Origin: Anaerolineales bacterium
GTDB lineage: Bacteria > Chloroflexota > Anaerolineae > Anaerolineales > Villigracilaceae
DNA: 64,000 nucleotides
NCBI GenBank assembly: GCA_013140605.1
Contig: JABFSL010000001.1
Coordinates: 1-64,000, forward strand
Reading direction: 5' to 3'
The position numbers and the translations under genes are program-made. Numbering within the stretch: the first letter of the stretch is position 1; each line of letters opens with the position of its first letter. The notes beneath the pieces were generated by a model. That model saw only the letters and a program-made list of their open reading frames with translations. It was not told where the DNA came from and made no database searches. Shown piece by piece: positions 7,043 through 16,530 of the stretch.

Positions 7043-9007
7043 TTACTCTTCGCCTTCTTCATCATGTACATGATAAGGCACATTGGTGATCACGATACCG
7101 TGTTGATTTTTTAATTGTTCACGCAAAATATTTGCGGTATTTGTATGCAGCGCACTGGTCATGCGGTTTTCCGAAACGAATTCAGGGACCACAATCGTGA
7201 TTGTCTCGCCCGGCTGACGTTTGGCGGCGATCTCAGAGATATAGCCCAGGATCGGTTCAATGAAAAGACGATAGGGGGAATCGAGCAACACCATGCGCAC
7301 GCCTTCGCCCCAGGTTTCCCATTTGGCGCGGACTTTCTCAGCGTCGGCTGGTTCGATCACGACATGCACGGCTGTCACGTCATCTGACAACATGCGGGCA
7401 TAACGCAGCGCGGCCAATGTCCCCTGATGCACACCGCTAACCGGCATGATCACACGGTGACGCATGGTGTGCGGCGGGATAATTCCAAAGTTATCGAGCG
7501 AAAGTTTTTTGGCGAGGTTGTTGTAATGGCGGTGAATGAACCAAAAGGCCGCGACCAGAATGGGAATAAGGATCAATACAACCCACGCGCCATCTTGAAA
7601 TTTTGTGATCGCAAAGACCATCATCACAACCGCCGTACAGACCGATCCAAATCCATTGACGATCATTTTGACAGGCCAGTCTTTTACGAAGCGCAGAGTC
7701 GAACCGCGTTCCACTTTCTCTTCGTCAGGCTTGAGTTTGCCGATCTTGAACCAGCGCAGCGCCATGCCGCCTTGTGACAGAGTAAATGATAAAAACACAC
7801 CGATCGCATACAATGGGATCAGGCGTGTGACACTTGCCTGAAAAATTATAAGTATGACGGATGCAATCAAAGCCAGTGCGATAATACCGCGCGAGTAAAC
7901 AAGGCGGCTTCCACGATATGTAAGCTGGCGTGGGAGGAATCCGTCTTTTGCAACAAGAGCGCCCAGGCGCGGAAAATCCGCAAAAGCTGTATTGGCCGCC
8001 ATGATAAGAATGACAGTAGTGGCGCCAATCAACATGAGATACAAGGTGCCGCGCCCGGCAAAGATCGTGCGCGCCAGTTGCGAGACCACAGTTTCACTTT
8101 CCGATGGAACCGCGCCGATCATTTTTGTGAGGTAGGAAATTCCAAGAAAGAGCGAACCGAGAATAAGAGACATCCAGACCAGAGTGATGCCCGCATTTTT
8201 ACTGCGGGGTTCTTTAAAGGCGGTAATGCCGTTTGAGATCGCTTCCACACCTGTTAACGCAGTGGTGCCGCTGGCAAAGGCATGCAGGATCAGGAAGGGC
8301 GTGATGGCTGAAACACCATGTGCCAACAGTTCGGGCGGATCAATGACTGTGCCAAGTGAGTTTGTAACGAACAGGCGGAAAAGACCAGTCCCAACCGCAG
8401 TGAACATCAATGCCACGAAGAAATAGGTTGGGATGGCAAAGGCCGTACCCGACTCTTTTACGCCGCGCAGATTCATCAACATGACGAACATGATGAACCC
8501 GACAGAGAGCACAACACGATAATCATACAGCCCTGGAAACGCGGATACGATCTGCGCAACCCCGGATGCTATCGAAACCGAGACAGTGAGAATATAGTCA
8601 GTTAGCAGGGAAGCTCCGGCAATCAGAGCGGGAAATTCACCGAGATTATCACGCGCTACAATGTAGGCGCCGCCACCGTCCGGATAGGCATGGATGGTCT
8701 GCTCATATGAGATCGTGACAATGGCCAATAAAATTACAATGGCTATGGAAATGGGAACAACGATCCCAAAAGCAAGCGTACCCGCTGCCGCAAGAATGAC
8801 AAGAATTTCCTGGGTGGCATATGCTGTCGAGGAAAGCGCATCCGATGCAAAAACCGCAAGGCCAACAGCCTTTCCAATCGTTTGGTGGGATGCGTCTGCT
8901 GTGGATAAAGGTCTGCCAATAAACCAGGATCTCCAGGTTTTCGGCGGGGTGTAATCTGTTGTACGTTCAATAATGGAATGTTTTGAATTGTTTTCGTGAT
9001 CTATCAT
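7043..9007 (-). CDS. APC-superfamily permease, KimA-like potassium uptake protein
   Basis: The 654-residue protein has about 12 membrane helices (roughly residues 45-480) and a cytoplasmic C-terminal domain of about 150 residues. The N-terminal 'IGKAVGLAVFASDALSSTAYATQE' region and the soluble tail with 'VIMPVSGVHQGTLAALRYAR' resemble KimA-type K+/H+ symporters and related APC permeases. Two TrkA regulatory genes follow in the same operon, which supports K+ as the substrate, although APC permeases for amino acids can look similar. The upstream 73-base gap to the histidine kinase gene contains no clear promoter by eye. Confidence 0.8.
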   Translation of the reverse strand: MIDHENNSKHSIIERTTDYTPPKTWRSWFIGRPLSTADASHQTIGKAVGLAVFASDALSSTAYATQEILVILAAAGTLAFGIVVPISIAIVILLAIVTISYEQTIHAYPDGGGAYIVARDNLGEFPALIAGASLLTDYILTVSVSIASGVAQIVSAFPGLYDYRVVLSVGFIMFVMLMNLRGVKESGTAFAIPTYFFVALMFTAVGTGLFRLFVTNSLGTVIDPPELLAHGVSAITPFLILHAFASGTTALTGVEAISNGITAFKEPRSKNAGITLVWMSLILGSLFLGISYLTKMIGAVPSESETVVSQLARTIFAGRGTLYLMLIGATTVILIMAANTAFADFPRLGALVAKDGFLPRQLTYRGSRLVYSRGIIALALIASVILIIFQASVTRLIPLYAIGVFLSFTLSQGGMALRWFKIGKLKPDEEKVERGSTLRFVKDWPVKMIVNGFGSVCTAVVMMVFAITKFQDGAWVVLILIPILVAAFWFIHRHYNNLAKKLSLDNFGIIPPHTMRHRVIMPVSGVHQGTLAALRYARMLSDDVTAVHVVIEPADAEKVRAKWETWGEGVRMVLLDSPYRLFIEPILGYISEIAAKRQPGETITIVVPEFVSENRMTSALHTNTANILREQLKNQHGIVITNVPYHVHDEEGEE

Positions 9008-9080
9008 AAAAACCAGCTTGCATACAAAAATATATGCCCTATACGGTAGGGCAAGGCGTGATTATAGTCTAAATCCAGTT

Positions 9081-12000
9081 TTATGTGGATTTGGAGTCTT
9101 TGGGTTGAGTAAGGGGAATTTGCAGGTAGAAGGTGCTGCCTTTGCCCACCACGCTATCCACCCACACGCGTCCGCCGTGATTGGTCGCAACCGAATGAAC
9201 AATGGCAAGACCCAGGCCCGAGCCAGGCTGGGAGCGCGCCTCACGCTGTTTACCTCGATAGAATTTCTCGAACAGATGCGGCAGATCTTCAGCGGAAATG
9301 CCCAAGCCAGAATCTTCTATTGAGAAGATCAAATAACCGGGTTGGGACAATGTGCGTATCGCAACATGGCCACCCTCCGGGGTGTATTTGATGGCATTTT
9401 CCACCAGGTTATACACAGCCTGATGCAAAAGCGCCTGATCCGCCTCCACTGCGTGAGGCATATCCTTGGGAAGCTCAACGTTCAACGTAATATTTTTTTG
9501 AGAAGCCTGCAACTGCAAGGCGCTGGTCACGCGTTCGATAATATCCAACACGGTCACATGCTCAACTTGAAGGCCGACCCCGATCTCGATCCGTCCCAGA
9601 TCGAGCAGGTTGTTCACAAGGCGGGACATATTCTCCACGCCTGAGATGATCTTCCTGACATAACCCTGCTGCTGCTCGTTCAACTCGCCGACCATTTCAA
9701 GCATCGTGGCATAACCGCGCATCAGCGTGAGCGGAGACCGCAGGTCATGACTGACAGTTGCCACGAATTCCGACTTCATTGAGTCCAATTCCTTGAAGTG
9801 AGTCACATCACGCATAATACACACGCGCCCGATCTGCCGCCCCTCCACCATTACCGATGAAGCAGTTGCAAGATACGTGCGTTTGTCCGCCAGCATGATC
9901 TCGGTGGATTGAATTTGAGTGTGCGTACCTTGCAGCAATACAAGCAGAGGTCTTAGCTTTATCACCTTCTCGGTATCCAGGCCGCTGCTGTTATCGATGT
10001 TTTGACCCAGCGCCACCTGTGCCGCATGGTTGGTGAGCAGCAACCGGTTGCGATGATCGGTCACCAGAACCGGGTCAGATGTGGAATTAAGAACTGCTTC
10101 CAACTGTCGGCGGGAGGCTTCCACGCTCAAATATAAATGCGCATTCGCCACTGCCAGCGCGGCCTGCCCGGCAAGAGTGGTCACAAAACGCACATCCGAA
10201 TCGGAGAACATGCGCGGCTGTTCATATCCCGCCCATACCACCCCATAATAACGATTCTCATGCCGCAATGCCACGGCCAGCAAGGCAAGCGGATGCGGTT
10301 GGGTGGAGTCAAAAACCAGATCGTGTGAACGGTTTAAATTCGGTAATACGATCTTTTCCTGACTCTGGGCAAGCGCCAGAATTTGCCCGTCAAGATGGGC
10401 ATAACCTTCCTCGGTAAGGCCCAGGGTAAAACGCGAAGGTAATTCGATGAACGTATCCGGCAAAATACCGGGCGAGAGCACAACGCTGACTGAATTGGCG
10501 CCTGTAGAAAGGATGGCTTCCAAAACTGGTTTCACGGAATCCCGCATCTCAAGGCTGGAGGCCACATCCTGACTGACGCGCAGGAGGCTGTTGATCTCTT
10601 CGAGCCGCGCCTGCAAACTGGAACGCATCTGCTCGAAGGCGCGGCGCAATTGACCGACCTCATCCACGCCTTCCGTTTGGAGCGGATGATCAAGGTTGCC
10701 ATCCGCAATACGATTGGCTTCGCTTGCCAACCCCTGCAGGGAACCAGTCACCACACGCAGACCCACACGTAAAGAGACCATCGCCGCCAGCGCCAGGAAA
10801 ATGATCATGAGCGAAAGCGGCATGGCAATATCCAATGCGATTTGCTGCGCCTGCTGTGCGGGGACTGTCAACACAATTGCCCACGGGCGTCCGATCACGG
10901 GATGGTAATACACCAATTGACGTGTGCCGTCCGGGGCTGTGTCATCATAAAAGGAAGCCTCATTACTGCGTTCACCGTTATATCCAGTTGACTGTGTGCC
11001 TTCAGAATGATAAATAATACGGTTATTCTCATCCAACAAAATACCCGTACCGCCAAGGTCACGCATGTGGTCGATGCTCTCAATCAGCGGCAGGGTCAGC
11101 GGATTTGTCTCCAGTGTGGTGCGTCCGATCAACACGCGCTGCACCTGACCAAACGCATCCACAATGGCAACCATGAAAGAGACTCGCGGCTTATCGTTTA
11201 CGGAGTTCGGTGGAACCGAATAGATCTGTGTCAGCACGCCGCTGGAAGCCAGTATCATGCCCGTTTCTTCATCGGGATATAAATTGAAACTTGTTGAGGT
11301 TGCGGGAGCAGGGTAACCGGCAAGCAAAGATTTACTGTTCGCATCCAGCACAAGGAATTGATCGAAATACGGTACGGCCTGAATACGCAAACCGATAATG
11401 GATTTCAATTCATCGCCGGAAGCGGTCAACAAGCGCGGGTCGGAAGCAAGTTGAACGGTCAGGTTCTGACCGGTCTCAAGAAAGAATGGAACAGTTTGAG
11501 CCGCAGATTCACCAGCGCTTGTAAGACGGTCTGCCAGCATTTCGCGCGCCGCGCGGCCTGCCACCACCCAATCTCCGATCAATAAAGTTAAGAGCAGCAG
11601 GGAAATAAATGTGCCCACCGCAAAAATGAAGCGCGATTCAAGGCTCTTCTCAGCGGGCGAGGGTTGCAAAGGTTGTTTACCACCCCATAAACCGGGCAGC
11701 GCGAAAGATACCACTTGCGCCACAATACCCGCCACCAGCATTTCACCGCCAAATGCGAGTGTCACAATACCGGAATTACTTAGAGCAAAATCCAATCTGG
11801 CAGTGGCGGGCGCGGAAATATCCACACCCCATTGGGTGAATAATGAACTGATGACATAGAATAAAGTGTGAAAAGGGATCAGCAGCAAAGCGCTCACAAA
11901 AGGCTGGCGCAATAACCGATACGAGCGCGTGCGATATCTTTGACGGGTATTGGTGGCAAACCACGCGCCCATCAGCGCCAGTTCAAGAATGGAAAACAGG

Positions 12001-12389
12001 GAATACGTATCCCAAACTCCGCGCAACAGGCCGGCAAATGCGCCAAGCACGGCAGCGCCCGCGGGCCCCAACAAGCCTCCGCCTAACAGCCAGGGGATAC
12101 CGGAAAAAACCATCAGCGCCGAACCAGGCGCATTGGCGGGCAACCCAGGCAACGGGCGGGCGGAAGCGGAAGTCAGTCTTAATCCAATAAAAAGGCTGGT
12201 AAGCGGAATAAGCGCCAAAAAGGCAATAAAAAATCCCCATTCACGGCCATTCCAGGCTGGCTGGTATACACGCCAGGCCACCAGTGCATACACCAACAAA
12301 CCGAGCAAAAGCACCCATACAACCCAACCTGCAAGAGTTGGCGGGGCGGGGAAGGCGATGCCTGCAAGGAGTGTTACAAAGAACGTCAT
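9081..12389 (-). CDS. Large membrane sensor histidine kinase (TM-sensor-HAMP-GAF-PAS-HisKA-HATPase)
   Basis: The 1102-residue protein starts with several hydrophobic helices (about residues 1-230), then a further TM, a dCache-like extracytoplasmic sensor (about 280-510), a TM, HAMP ('SLQGLASEANRIADGNLDH'), a GAF-like domain, a PAS domain and the kinase core. The H-box is 'SHDLRSPLTLMRGY', the N-box 'NLVENAIKYTPEGG', and the G-boxes 'DSGLGISAEDL' and 'GSGLGLAIV'. It senses an unknown extracellular signal and autophosphorylates on His. No response regulator gene is adjacent, so it is an orphan kinase here. It follows the cmk-plsC-plsC genes by 38 bases. Confidence 0.92.
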   Translation of the reverse strand: MTFFVTLLAGIAFPAPPTLAGWVVWVLLLGLLVYALVAWRVYQPAWNGREWGFFIAFLALIPLTSLFIGLRLTSASARPLPGLPANAPGSALMVFSGIPWLLGGGLLGPAGAAVLGAFAGLLRGVWDTYSLFSILELALMGAWFATNTRQRYRTRSYRLLRQPFVSALLLIPFHTLFYVISSLFTQWGVDISAPATARLDFALSNSGIVTLAFGGEMLVAGIVAQVVSFALPGLWGGKQPLQPSPAEKSLESRFIFAVGTFISLLLLTLLIGDWVVAGRAAREMLADRLTSAGESAAQTVPFFLETGQNLTVQLASDPRLLTASGDELKSIIGLRIQAVPYFDQFLVLDANSKSLLAGYPAPATSTSFNLYPDEETGMILASSGVLTQIYSVPPNSVNDKPRVSFMVAIVDAFGQVQRVLIGRTTLETNPLTLPLIESIDHMRDLGGTGILLDENNRIIYHSEGTQSTGYNGERSNEASFYDDTAPDGTRQLVYYHPVIGRPWAIVLTVPAQQAQQIALDIAMPLSLMIIFLALAAMVSLRVGLRVVTGSLQGLASEANRIADGNLDHPLQTEGVDEVGQLRRAFEQMRSSLQARLEEINSLLRVSQDVASSLEMRDSVKPVLEAILSTGANSVSVVLSPGILPDTFIELPSRFTLGLTEEGYAHLDGQILALAQSQEKIVLPNLNRSHDLVFDSTQPHPLALLAVALRHENRYYGVVWAGYEQPRMFSDSDVRFVTTLAGQAALAVANAHLYLSVEASRRQLEAVLNSTSDPVLVTDHRNRLLLTNHAAQVALGQNIDNSSGLDTEKVIKLRPLLVLLQGTHTQIQSTEIMLADKRTYLATASSVMVEGRQIGRVCIMRDVTHFKELDSMKSEFVATVSHDLRSPLTLMRGYATMLEMVGELNEQQQGYVRKIISGVENMSRLVNNLLDLGRIEIGVGLQVEHVTVLDIIERVTSALQLQASQKNITLNVELPKDMPHAVEADQALLHQAVYNLVENAIKYTPEGGHVAIRTLSQPGYLIFSIEDSGLGISAEDLPHLFEKFYRGKQREARSQPGSGLGLAIVHSVATNHGGRVWVDSVVGKGSTFYLQIPLTQPKDSKST

Positions 12390-12427
12390 TTCTTTGAATT
12401 ATAGCCCTAAATAAATTACTCGTGTGA

Positions 12428-13153
12428 TTACAAGCTTGTTTTTGATGAATACGCCCCGCGATATTTTTCTGGAAGCAGTTCAGCCAGCGCCTGCATGATC
12501 TGACTCGTCCCCAGCGCCACCGCTTCCTGCCTGCTTTCGGCCTGCTCGGCCAACTTGAACATTTTCCCCACTGTGACATGTACCGCCGCACGCCGAAACT
12601 TTTTCAGGCATCCATACACATTTTCATTCTCTGTGCCGGTAACGGCAATCGGCAGGATCGACGCTCCCGATTTATACGCAAGAAATGCCGCCCCGCCGCT
12701 GCCCTCCTCCAACGCTCCAGTTACCGAATATCGGCCTTCCGGCGCAATAACGATGATCCGTCCTTCGGCGAAACCATCCAAGGCGGCGCGCAAGGCGCGT
12801 GTATCCGCGCGGCCGCGATGCAGCCAGATCACGCCGTACCAATCTATTAATCTTCCAAGAATTGGGAAGTCATATAATTCGATCTTTCCAAGCGCATCGG
12901 GAGGAAATGGAAAGGTCGAGATCAAAGCCGGCACATCTGAATCCCCAAGGTGATTAATGACAACAAGGAGCGGGCCTTGCTGTGGGAAATTCTCCATTCC
13001 AGTCACTGTAACTTTCAGGCAAACTTTTGCAACAAGTTTTATCAAACCGTGGGCAAAGGAGCGAAAAAGGCGGCGTTGGTACGTCATCTGCGGCAAACGC
13101 ACCAACTCTGGCTTCCATACTTCGGCTACTGGCTTGGGAATCGGACTGTTCAT
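12428..13153 (-). CDS. PlsC-like 1-acyl-glycerol-3-phosphate acyltransferase
   Basis: The 241-residue protein contains the HX4D catalytic motif in 'VINHLGDSDVP' and a 'APEGRYS' substrate block, as in PlsC-type acyltransferases that transfer acyl groups to lysophosphatidic acid at the membrane. Its ATG directly follows the TAA of the upstream acyltransferase gene (TAAATG), indicating translational coupling. The motif III block lacks the usual Thr-Arg order, and the substrate may differ from lysophosphatidate. A second PlsC-like enzyme lies immediately upstream, and the two may divide substrates. Confidence 0.83.
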   Translation of the reverse strand: MNSPIPKPVAEVWKPELVRLPQMTYQRRLFRSFAHGLIKLVAKVCLKVTVTGMENFPQQGPLLVVINHLGDSDVPALISTFPFPPDALGKIELYDFPILGRLIDWYGVIWLHRGRADTRALRAALDGFAEGRIIVIAPEGRYSVTGALEEGSGGAAFLAYKSGASILPIAVTGTENENVYGCLKKFRRAAVHVTVGKMFKLAEQAESRQEAVALGTSQIMQALAELLPEKYRGAYSSKTSL

Positions 13154-13837
13154 TTACGAAGAAACAGCCTGCCCGGCATAAACCCCATGATATTCCTCAG
13201 GCAAAAGCCCGGCGATATATCGCATGACCAGATCCGCATTATGCTGGCGCACTTCTCTTCTCTCCGCGCCTTTTTGAGTAATCGGCGGAAAGATGATCGG
13301 TTTGCCGATCCGCATTTCAAGCAATGGCTTTTCGCCGCGTTTGGCGCGCTGCCAGAAATCATCCAATGTGCCCACCAGGCCGACCGGTATCACCGGTACC
13401 TGTGTATGTTCGATAATATAGCCGACTCCGGGCATGGCGCGGCGCATGGCCGGCTCATGAGAGCGCCCGCCTTCGGGAGCGATCACCAGCGGACGGCCAG
13501 ATTTTATGATCGCCAAAATTTTCTCAAGCAAGGCACGGTCATAATCACCGCGATGGACGGGGATGACCCCATACAAGGAAAGGATGGCGCCCTGCCCTTT
13601 TTTCTCGAACACATCCGCCGCGCCGATGACTTCAGGCTCTTCCGGCCAAAAGGAAACTGTCAACGGTGGGTCGAAAATGGAAATATGATTGATCGCGATC
13701 ACATAGGGTTTTCCAAGCGGAACATTTTCCCGCCCCACAACTTTTACACGCCCCAGAATATTAAATAAGGTTCGAATACCAAAACGCAAATAGAGGCGGT
13801 TGAATTGAATATGGAGGGGGACACGATATGGTTTCAT
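13154..13837 (-). CDS. PlsC-like acyltransferase
   Basis: The 227-residue protein has the HX4D motif in 'AINHISIFDPP' and the 'APEGGRSHEP' block. It is predicted to act on glycerophospholipid precursors at the inner face of the membrane. It sits 23 bases downstream of cmk and abuts the second acyltransferase. The cmk-plsC order is a common arrangement in bacteria. Sequence alone does not tell which of the two enzymes is the main phosphatidate synthase. Confidence 0.85.
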   Translation of the reverse strand: MKPYRVPLHIQFNRLYLRFGIRTLFNILGRVKVVGRENVPLGKPYVIAINHISIFDPPLTVSFWPEEPEVIGAADVFEKKGQGAILSLYGVIPVHRGDYDRALLEKILAIIKSGRPLVIAPEGGRSHEPAMRRAMPGVGYIIEHTQVPVIPVGLVGTLDDFWQRAKRGEKPLLEMRIGKPIIFPPITQKGAERREVRQHNADLVMRYIAGLLPEEYHGVYAGQAVSS

Positions 13838-13860
13838 TTGAAAACCTGACGCGACTTTTT

Positions 13861-14538
13861 TTATTTACACAATTCCAGAACATGGTTAAAGACCTGGGCC
13901 GCATCCATTTTGTCCGAGTCAATAATGACCGCATCGTCGGCTGGCCGCAGCGGCGCAACCGCGCGCGTGGAATCGATCCGATCGCGCTCGATGACCTTCT
14001 TGAGAATTTCGTCATAGTCGGCGTTCTCACCGCGCGCGATGATCTCTTCATATCTGCGTTTGGCGCGTTCCTCGGCGCTCGCATCCAAATAGATTTTCAA
14101 ATCCGCTTCGGGCAAAACAACGGTGCCAATGTCACGGCCAACCATCACCACCCTGCCGCGCAAACCGATCCGCCGCTGATGTTCAGACAAAGCCTTACGC
14201 ACACCGGCATACGCGGAAACCACGGATACATTCGCATCCACATCATCTCCGCGCATATCCCAGGTGACATCTTTTTCGCCAATGACCACATCGCAGGCGC
14301 GACCATCATCCTTTGATGAAGGGCGGATATCTATCTGCGCATTTTGCGCGAGCTCAGTGATCGCGGTTTCGTCACGCAGATCCATATCATGCTGAAGCGC
14401 GATCCATGTGATGGCGCGATACATGATGCCTGTATCAAAGAAAAGATAGCCAAGAGAATCAGCCAGTGTTCGTCCAAGGGTGGATTTGCCCGATGCGGCA
14501 GGGCCGTCAAGCGCGATGATCGAAATATTTTTTGTCAT
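13861..14538 (-). CDS. cmk: Cytidylate kinase
   Basis: The 225-residue protein begins 'ISIIALDGPAASGKSTLGRTLA', the P-loop of (d)CMP kinases, followed by the CMP-binding 'DTGIMYRA' motif and the later 'GRDIGTVVLPEADLKIYLDASAEERAKRR' region. It phosphorylates CMP/dCMP with ATP in pyrimidine salvage and CTP supply. Length and motifs match bacterial Cmk. It is the first gene of a four-gene run (cmk, two acyltransferases, histidine kinase). Confidence 0.95.
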   Translation of the reverse strand: MTKNISIIALDGPAASGKSTLGRTLADSLGYLFFDTGIMYRAITWIALQHDMDLRDETAITELAQNAQIDIRPSSKDDGRACDVVIGEKDVTWDMRGDDVDANVSVVSAYAGVRKALSEHQRRIGLRGRVVMVGRDIGTVVLPEADLKIYLDASAEERAKRRYEEIIARGENADYDEILKKVIERDRIDSTRAVAPLRPADDAVIIDSDKMDAAQVFNHVLELCK

Positions 14539-14609
14539 GTATTATCCAGATAACCAAAAAGGAATTTTTGAAATTATTTTATACAGGACTTACACAGAAT
14601 AATTTTTTA

Positions 14610-14676
14610 TCCGCTAATCTTCACGAATTTTCGCTAATCCTTTTAAAACTCGCGCGGATTGGCGCAGATTAGCGGA
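14610..14676. repeat. Imperfect palindromic intergenic repeat, copy 1
   Basis: TCCGCTAATCT is matched at the other end by AGATTAGCGGA, with diverged complementary sequence between (CACGAATTTTCGC against CGCGCGGATTGGCGC). It lies in the 177-base gap upstream of cmk. A related copy lies at 16482-16530. Nothing else recognisable occupies this gap. Confidence 0.6.
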
Positions 14677-14715
14677 TTCTTCCGTGGTTTTGCGTGAGTC
14701 TTATTATAGTGAGAA

Positions 14716-16425
14716 TTACGGCGAAACTGCCGTGCCTAAAAAGAGGTCATCGCGCACCCAGAGGATGATGGTTTCACCGGACTGCGGCATCTCACGCAGA
14801 GCGACCCATCGCACCCAATCTTGAGGCAGGGTTGCGTTCCAATTGGGAGTTTGCCGCCACGTGAAATCCTGTCCGCGATAGGAGGCGGAAAGAGTGGGGT
14901 CATCTTGAAGAGGCGTAATCACAAAATCTGGCGAACTGGATATATCCAGCGATTCGGCGAGTACAACATGATGTTCGCGCAGAGTCCATTCAAGCGCGGG
15001 AGAATTCACCCCGGCGATGATCACCGGCACGGCGTTGTCATCCCCCATGCTCCACTCGGACATATCGCTGACGGTCTTTTGCAAAAGATCAGCCTGCATG
15101 GGAATGGATGGAGACCACCATAGTTCCGGGTTGCCCATTCCGCGCAGACCAGCAGAACCGAGCGCACCGCCAAACCCGAGCACACCCAATGCGAGCGCCA
15201 ATCCCCATACTCCGCCAATGCGCGCAGTACGGATCGACCAGCCTGCGGCGATCAACAGGAGACTGAATACCAGCAATAATAATGCGCCGATCAAAAGCCA
15301 GAAGCGCACAATATATTCACGAGAGTCGGTTGGAATCCAGATCAGACCTGAAAAATCGAGCCAGGCAAAGACCCAGACAAAGGCTGTTAGTAATACAACA
15401 CCGATAATCTCGGCGCGCTCGCCGGGGGAAACAAAAACGTTACGGACAAGTTCCAAAGCGGCCAGCGCACAAAGCGGAATAAGCGCCCATGCGAGATCGG
15501 CTACCTGACGAGAAGGGAGAAAGATCGCAAGCAATAAAGCGACCAGAAACCATAAGCTCAATGGGATAATGCGCGAACTCCCTTTGACCCATCCGCGAAT
15601 GATGGCAAACAAGGCAAGTAAAAAGGCAAGCGGTTGATACACAAGCAGGGAAAGAAATACCCTGGCCCGGGGGACGTCTGAAGGAATGAGCCAGCTATTG
15701 ATAAAAGTTGGAATGGATGCCAGCGCAGAACTTAATCCATTGGGGGCGATGAAGAAGAGTGTGCCTGCGGTTATGAATGTGACAACGAGGGAAATAGTCG
15801 AAAGTCTATAATCGAAGTTTGAAGGTTGATGATTAGCATCAACTTCAAGGTCTGATGTGGATTGAGGACGGCGAATCTTTATTCCTTGAGTGAGCGCCCA
15901 TGTGATTCCGAGTCCGAGCAGGCCAGCCCAAATGGATGGTCCGCCAAGGAGGGCAAGGGCGGCGAAGAAGCCAGCCAGACGCGGTTTGTTTTGATCAAAG
16001 AATCCGAATGCGAAGAGCAGGAAGGTGATGGCGAGGATGGGACTCGCGGCCTGACGGGATAGGGAGATCAAACCCGGGTCGATGGCAATGAAAAAGGCGA
16101 GGAACAGGCTCGGGCGGGGCTTGATCCGCCGCAATATAAGTGGAGCAAACACCAGCAGGCTGCCTGTCAAAGCGGGGATGAATCGCGCAAGGAAATCAGT
16201 CCCACTGCCGTAAAGGAAAAAAAGAACCGAGGTCGAAAGAATGTAAAAGGGATAGGGGCTGAGTGCGGGCTTGAGGCCTTGCGCGATCTGAAGGGCTTGC
16301 AAGGCGGGCGCGGCTTCGATATCGGTGAGGGGCATGGCGCCGAGTTGAATAAAGCGCAAGCCAACGGCGAGGATAAAAGCCAGCGCATACAGCCAGCCTT
16401 CGCGTTTAAAATGTTCGTAGGTCAT
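14716..16425 (-). CDS. GT39/ArnT-like polytopic glycosyltransferase
   Basis: The 569-residue protein has about ten or more hydrophobic helices and a short C-terminal extracytoplasmic domain. The early 'LTDIEAAPALQAL' acidic loop after the first helix and 'PYPFYILSTSVLFFLYG' resemble GT-C (PMT/ArnT or Agl23-like) enzymes that use polyprenyl-phosphate sugars on the outer face of the membrane. It sits at the downstream end of a run of similar proteins. A degenerate 7-mer-like stretch is translated near residue 195-215 ('RRPQSTSDLEVDANHQPS'). The precise sugar and acceptor are unknown. Confidence 0.65.
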   Translation of the reverse strand: MTYEHFKREGWLYALAFILAVGLRFIQLGAMPLTDIEAAPALQALQIAQGLKPALSPYPFYILSTSVLFFLYGSGTDFLARFIPALTGSLLVFAPLILRRIKPRPSLFLAFFIAIDPGLISLSRQAASPILAITFLLFAFGFFDQNKPRLAGFFAALALLGGPSIWAGLLGLGITWALTQGIKIRRPQSTSDLEVDANHQPSNFDYRLSTISLVVTFITAGTLFFIAPNGLSSALASIPTFINSWLIPSDVPRARVFLSLLVYQPLAFLLALFAIIRGWVKGSSRIIPLSLWFLVALLLAIFLPSRQVADLAWALIPLCALAALELVRNVFVSPGERAEIIGVVLLTAFVWVFAWLDFSGLIWIPTDSREYIVRFWLLIGALLLLVFSLLLIAAGWSIRTARIGGVWGLALALGVLGFGGALGSAGLRGMGNPELWWSPSIPMQADLLQKTVSDMSEWSMGDDNAVPVIIAGVNSPALEWTLREHHVVLAESLDISSSPDFVITPLQDDPTLSASYRGQDFTWRQTPNWNATLPQDWVRWVALREMPQSGETIILWVRDDLFLGTAVSP

Positions 16426-16481
16426 GGGGCAATTGTAATCGGTAAATTGAGTTGATTTGGTCTGCGCAGAATGAAATTTTT

Positions 16482-16530
16482 ATCAGCTAATCTGCGCCAA
16501 TCTTCGCGAATTTTTAAAAGATTAGCTTAA
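16482..16530. repeat. Imperfect palindromic intergenic repeat, copy 2
   Basis: This stretch contains ATCAGCTAATCTGCGCCAAT, then TCGCGAATTTTTAAAAGATTAGC. The outer GCTAATCT/AGATTAGC words are inverse complements, and the sequence is clearly related to the repeat at 14610-14676. It ends exactly at the stop codon of the DUF2298 gene and might act as a terminator for it. Confidence 0.6.

Noticed and set aside
12950-13768. A 272-residue plus-strand ORF over the acyltransferase genes
   Set aside because: It is the antisense shadow of two clearly recognisable PlsC-like genes.
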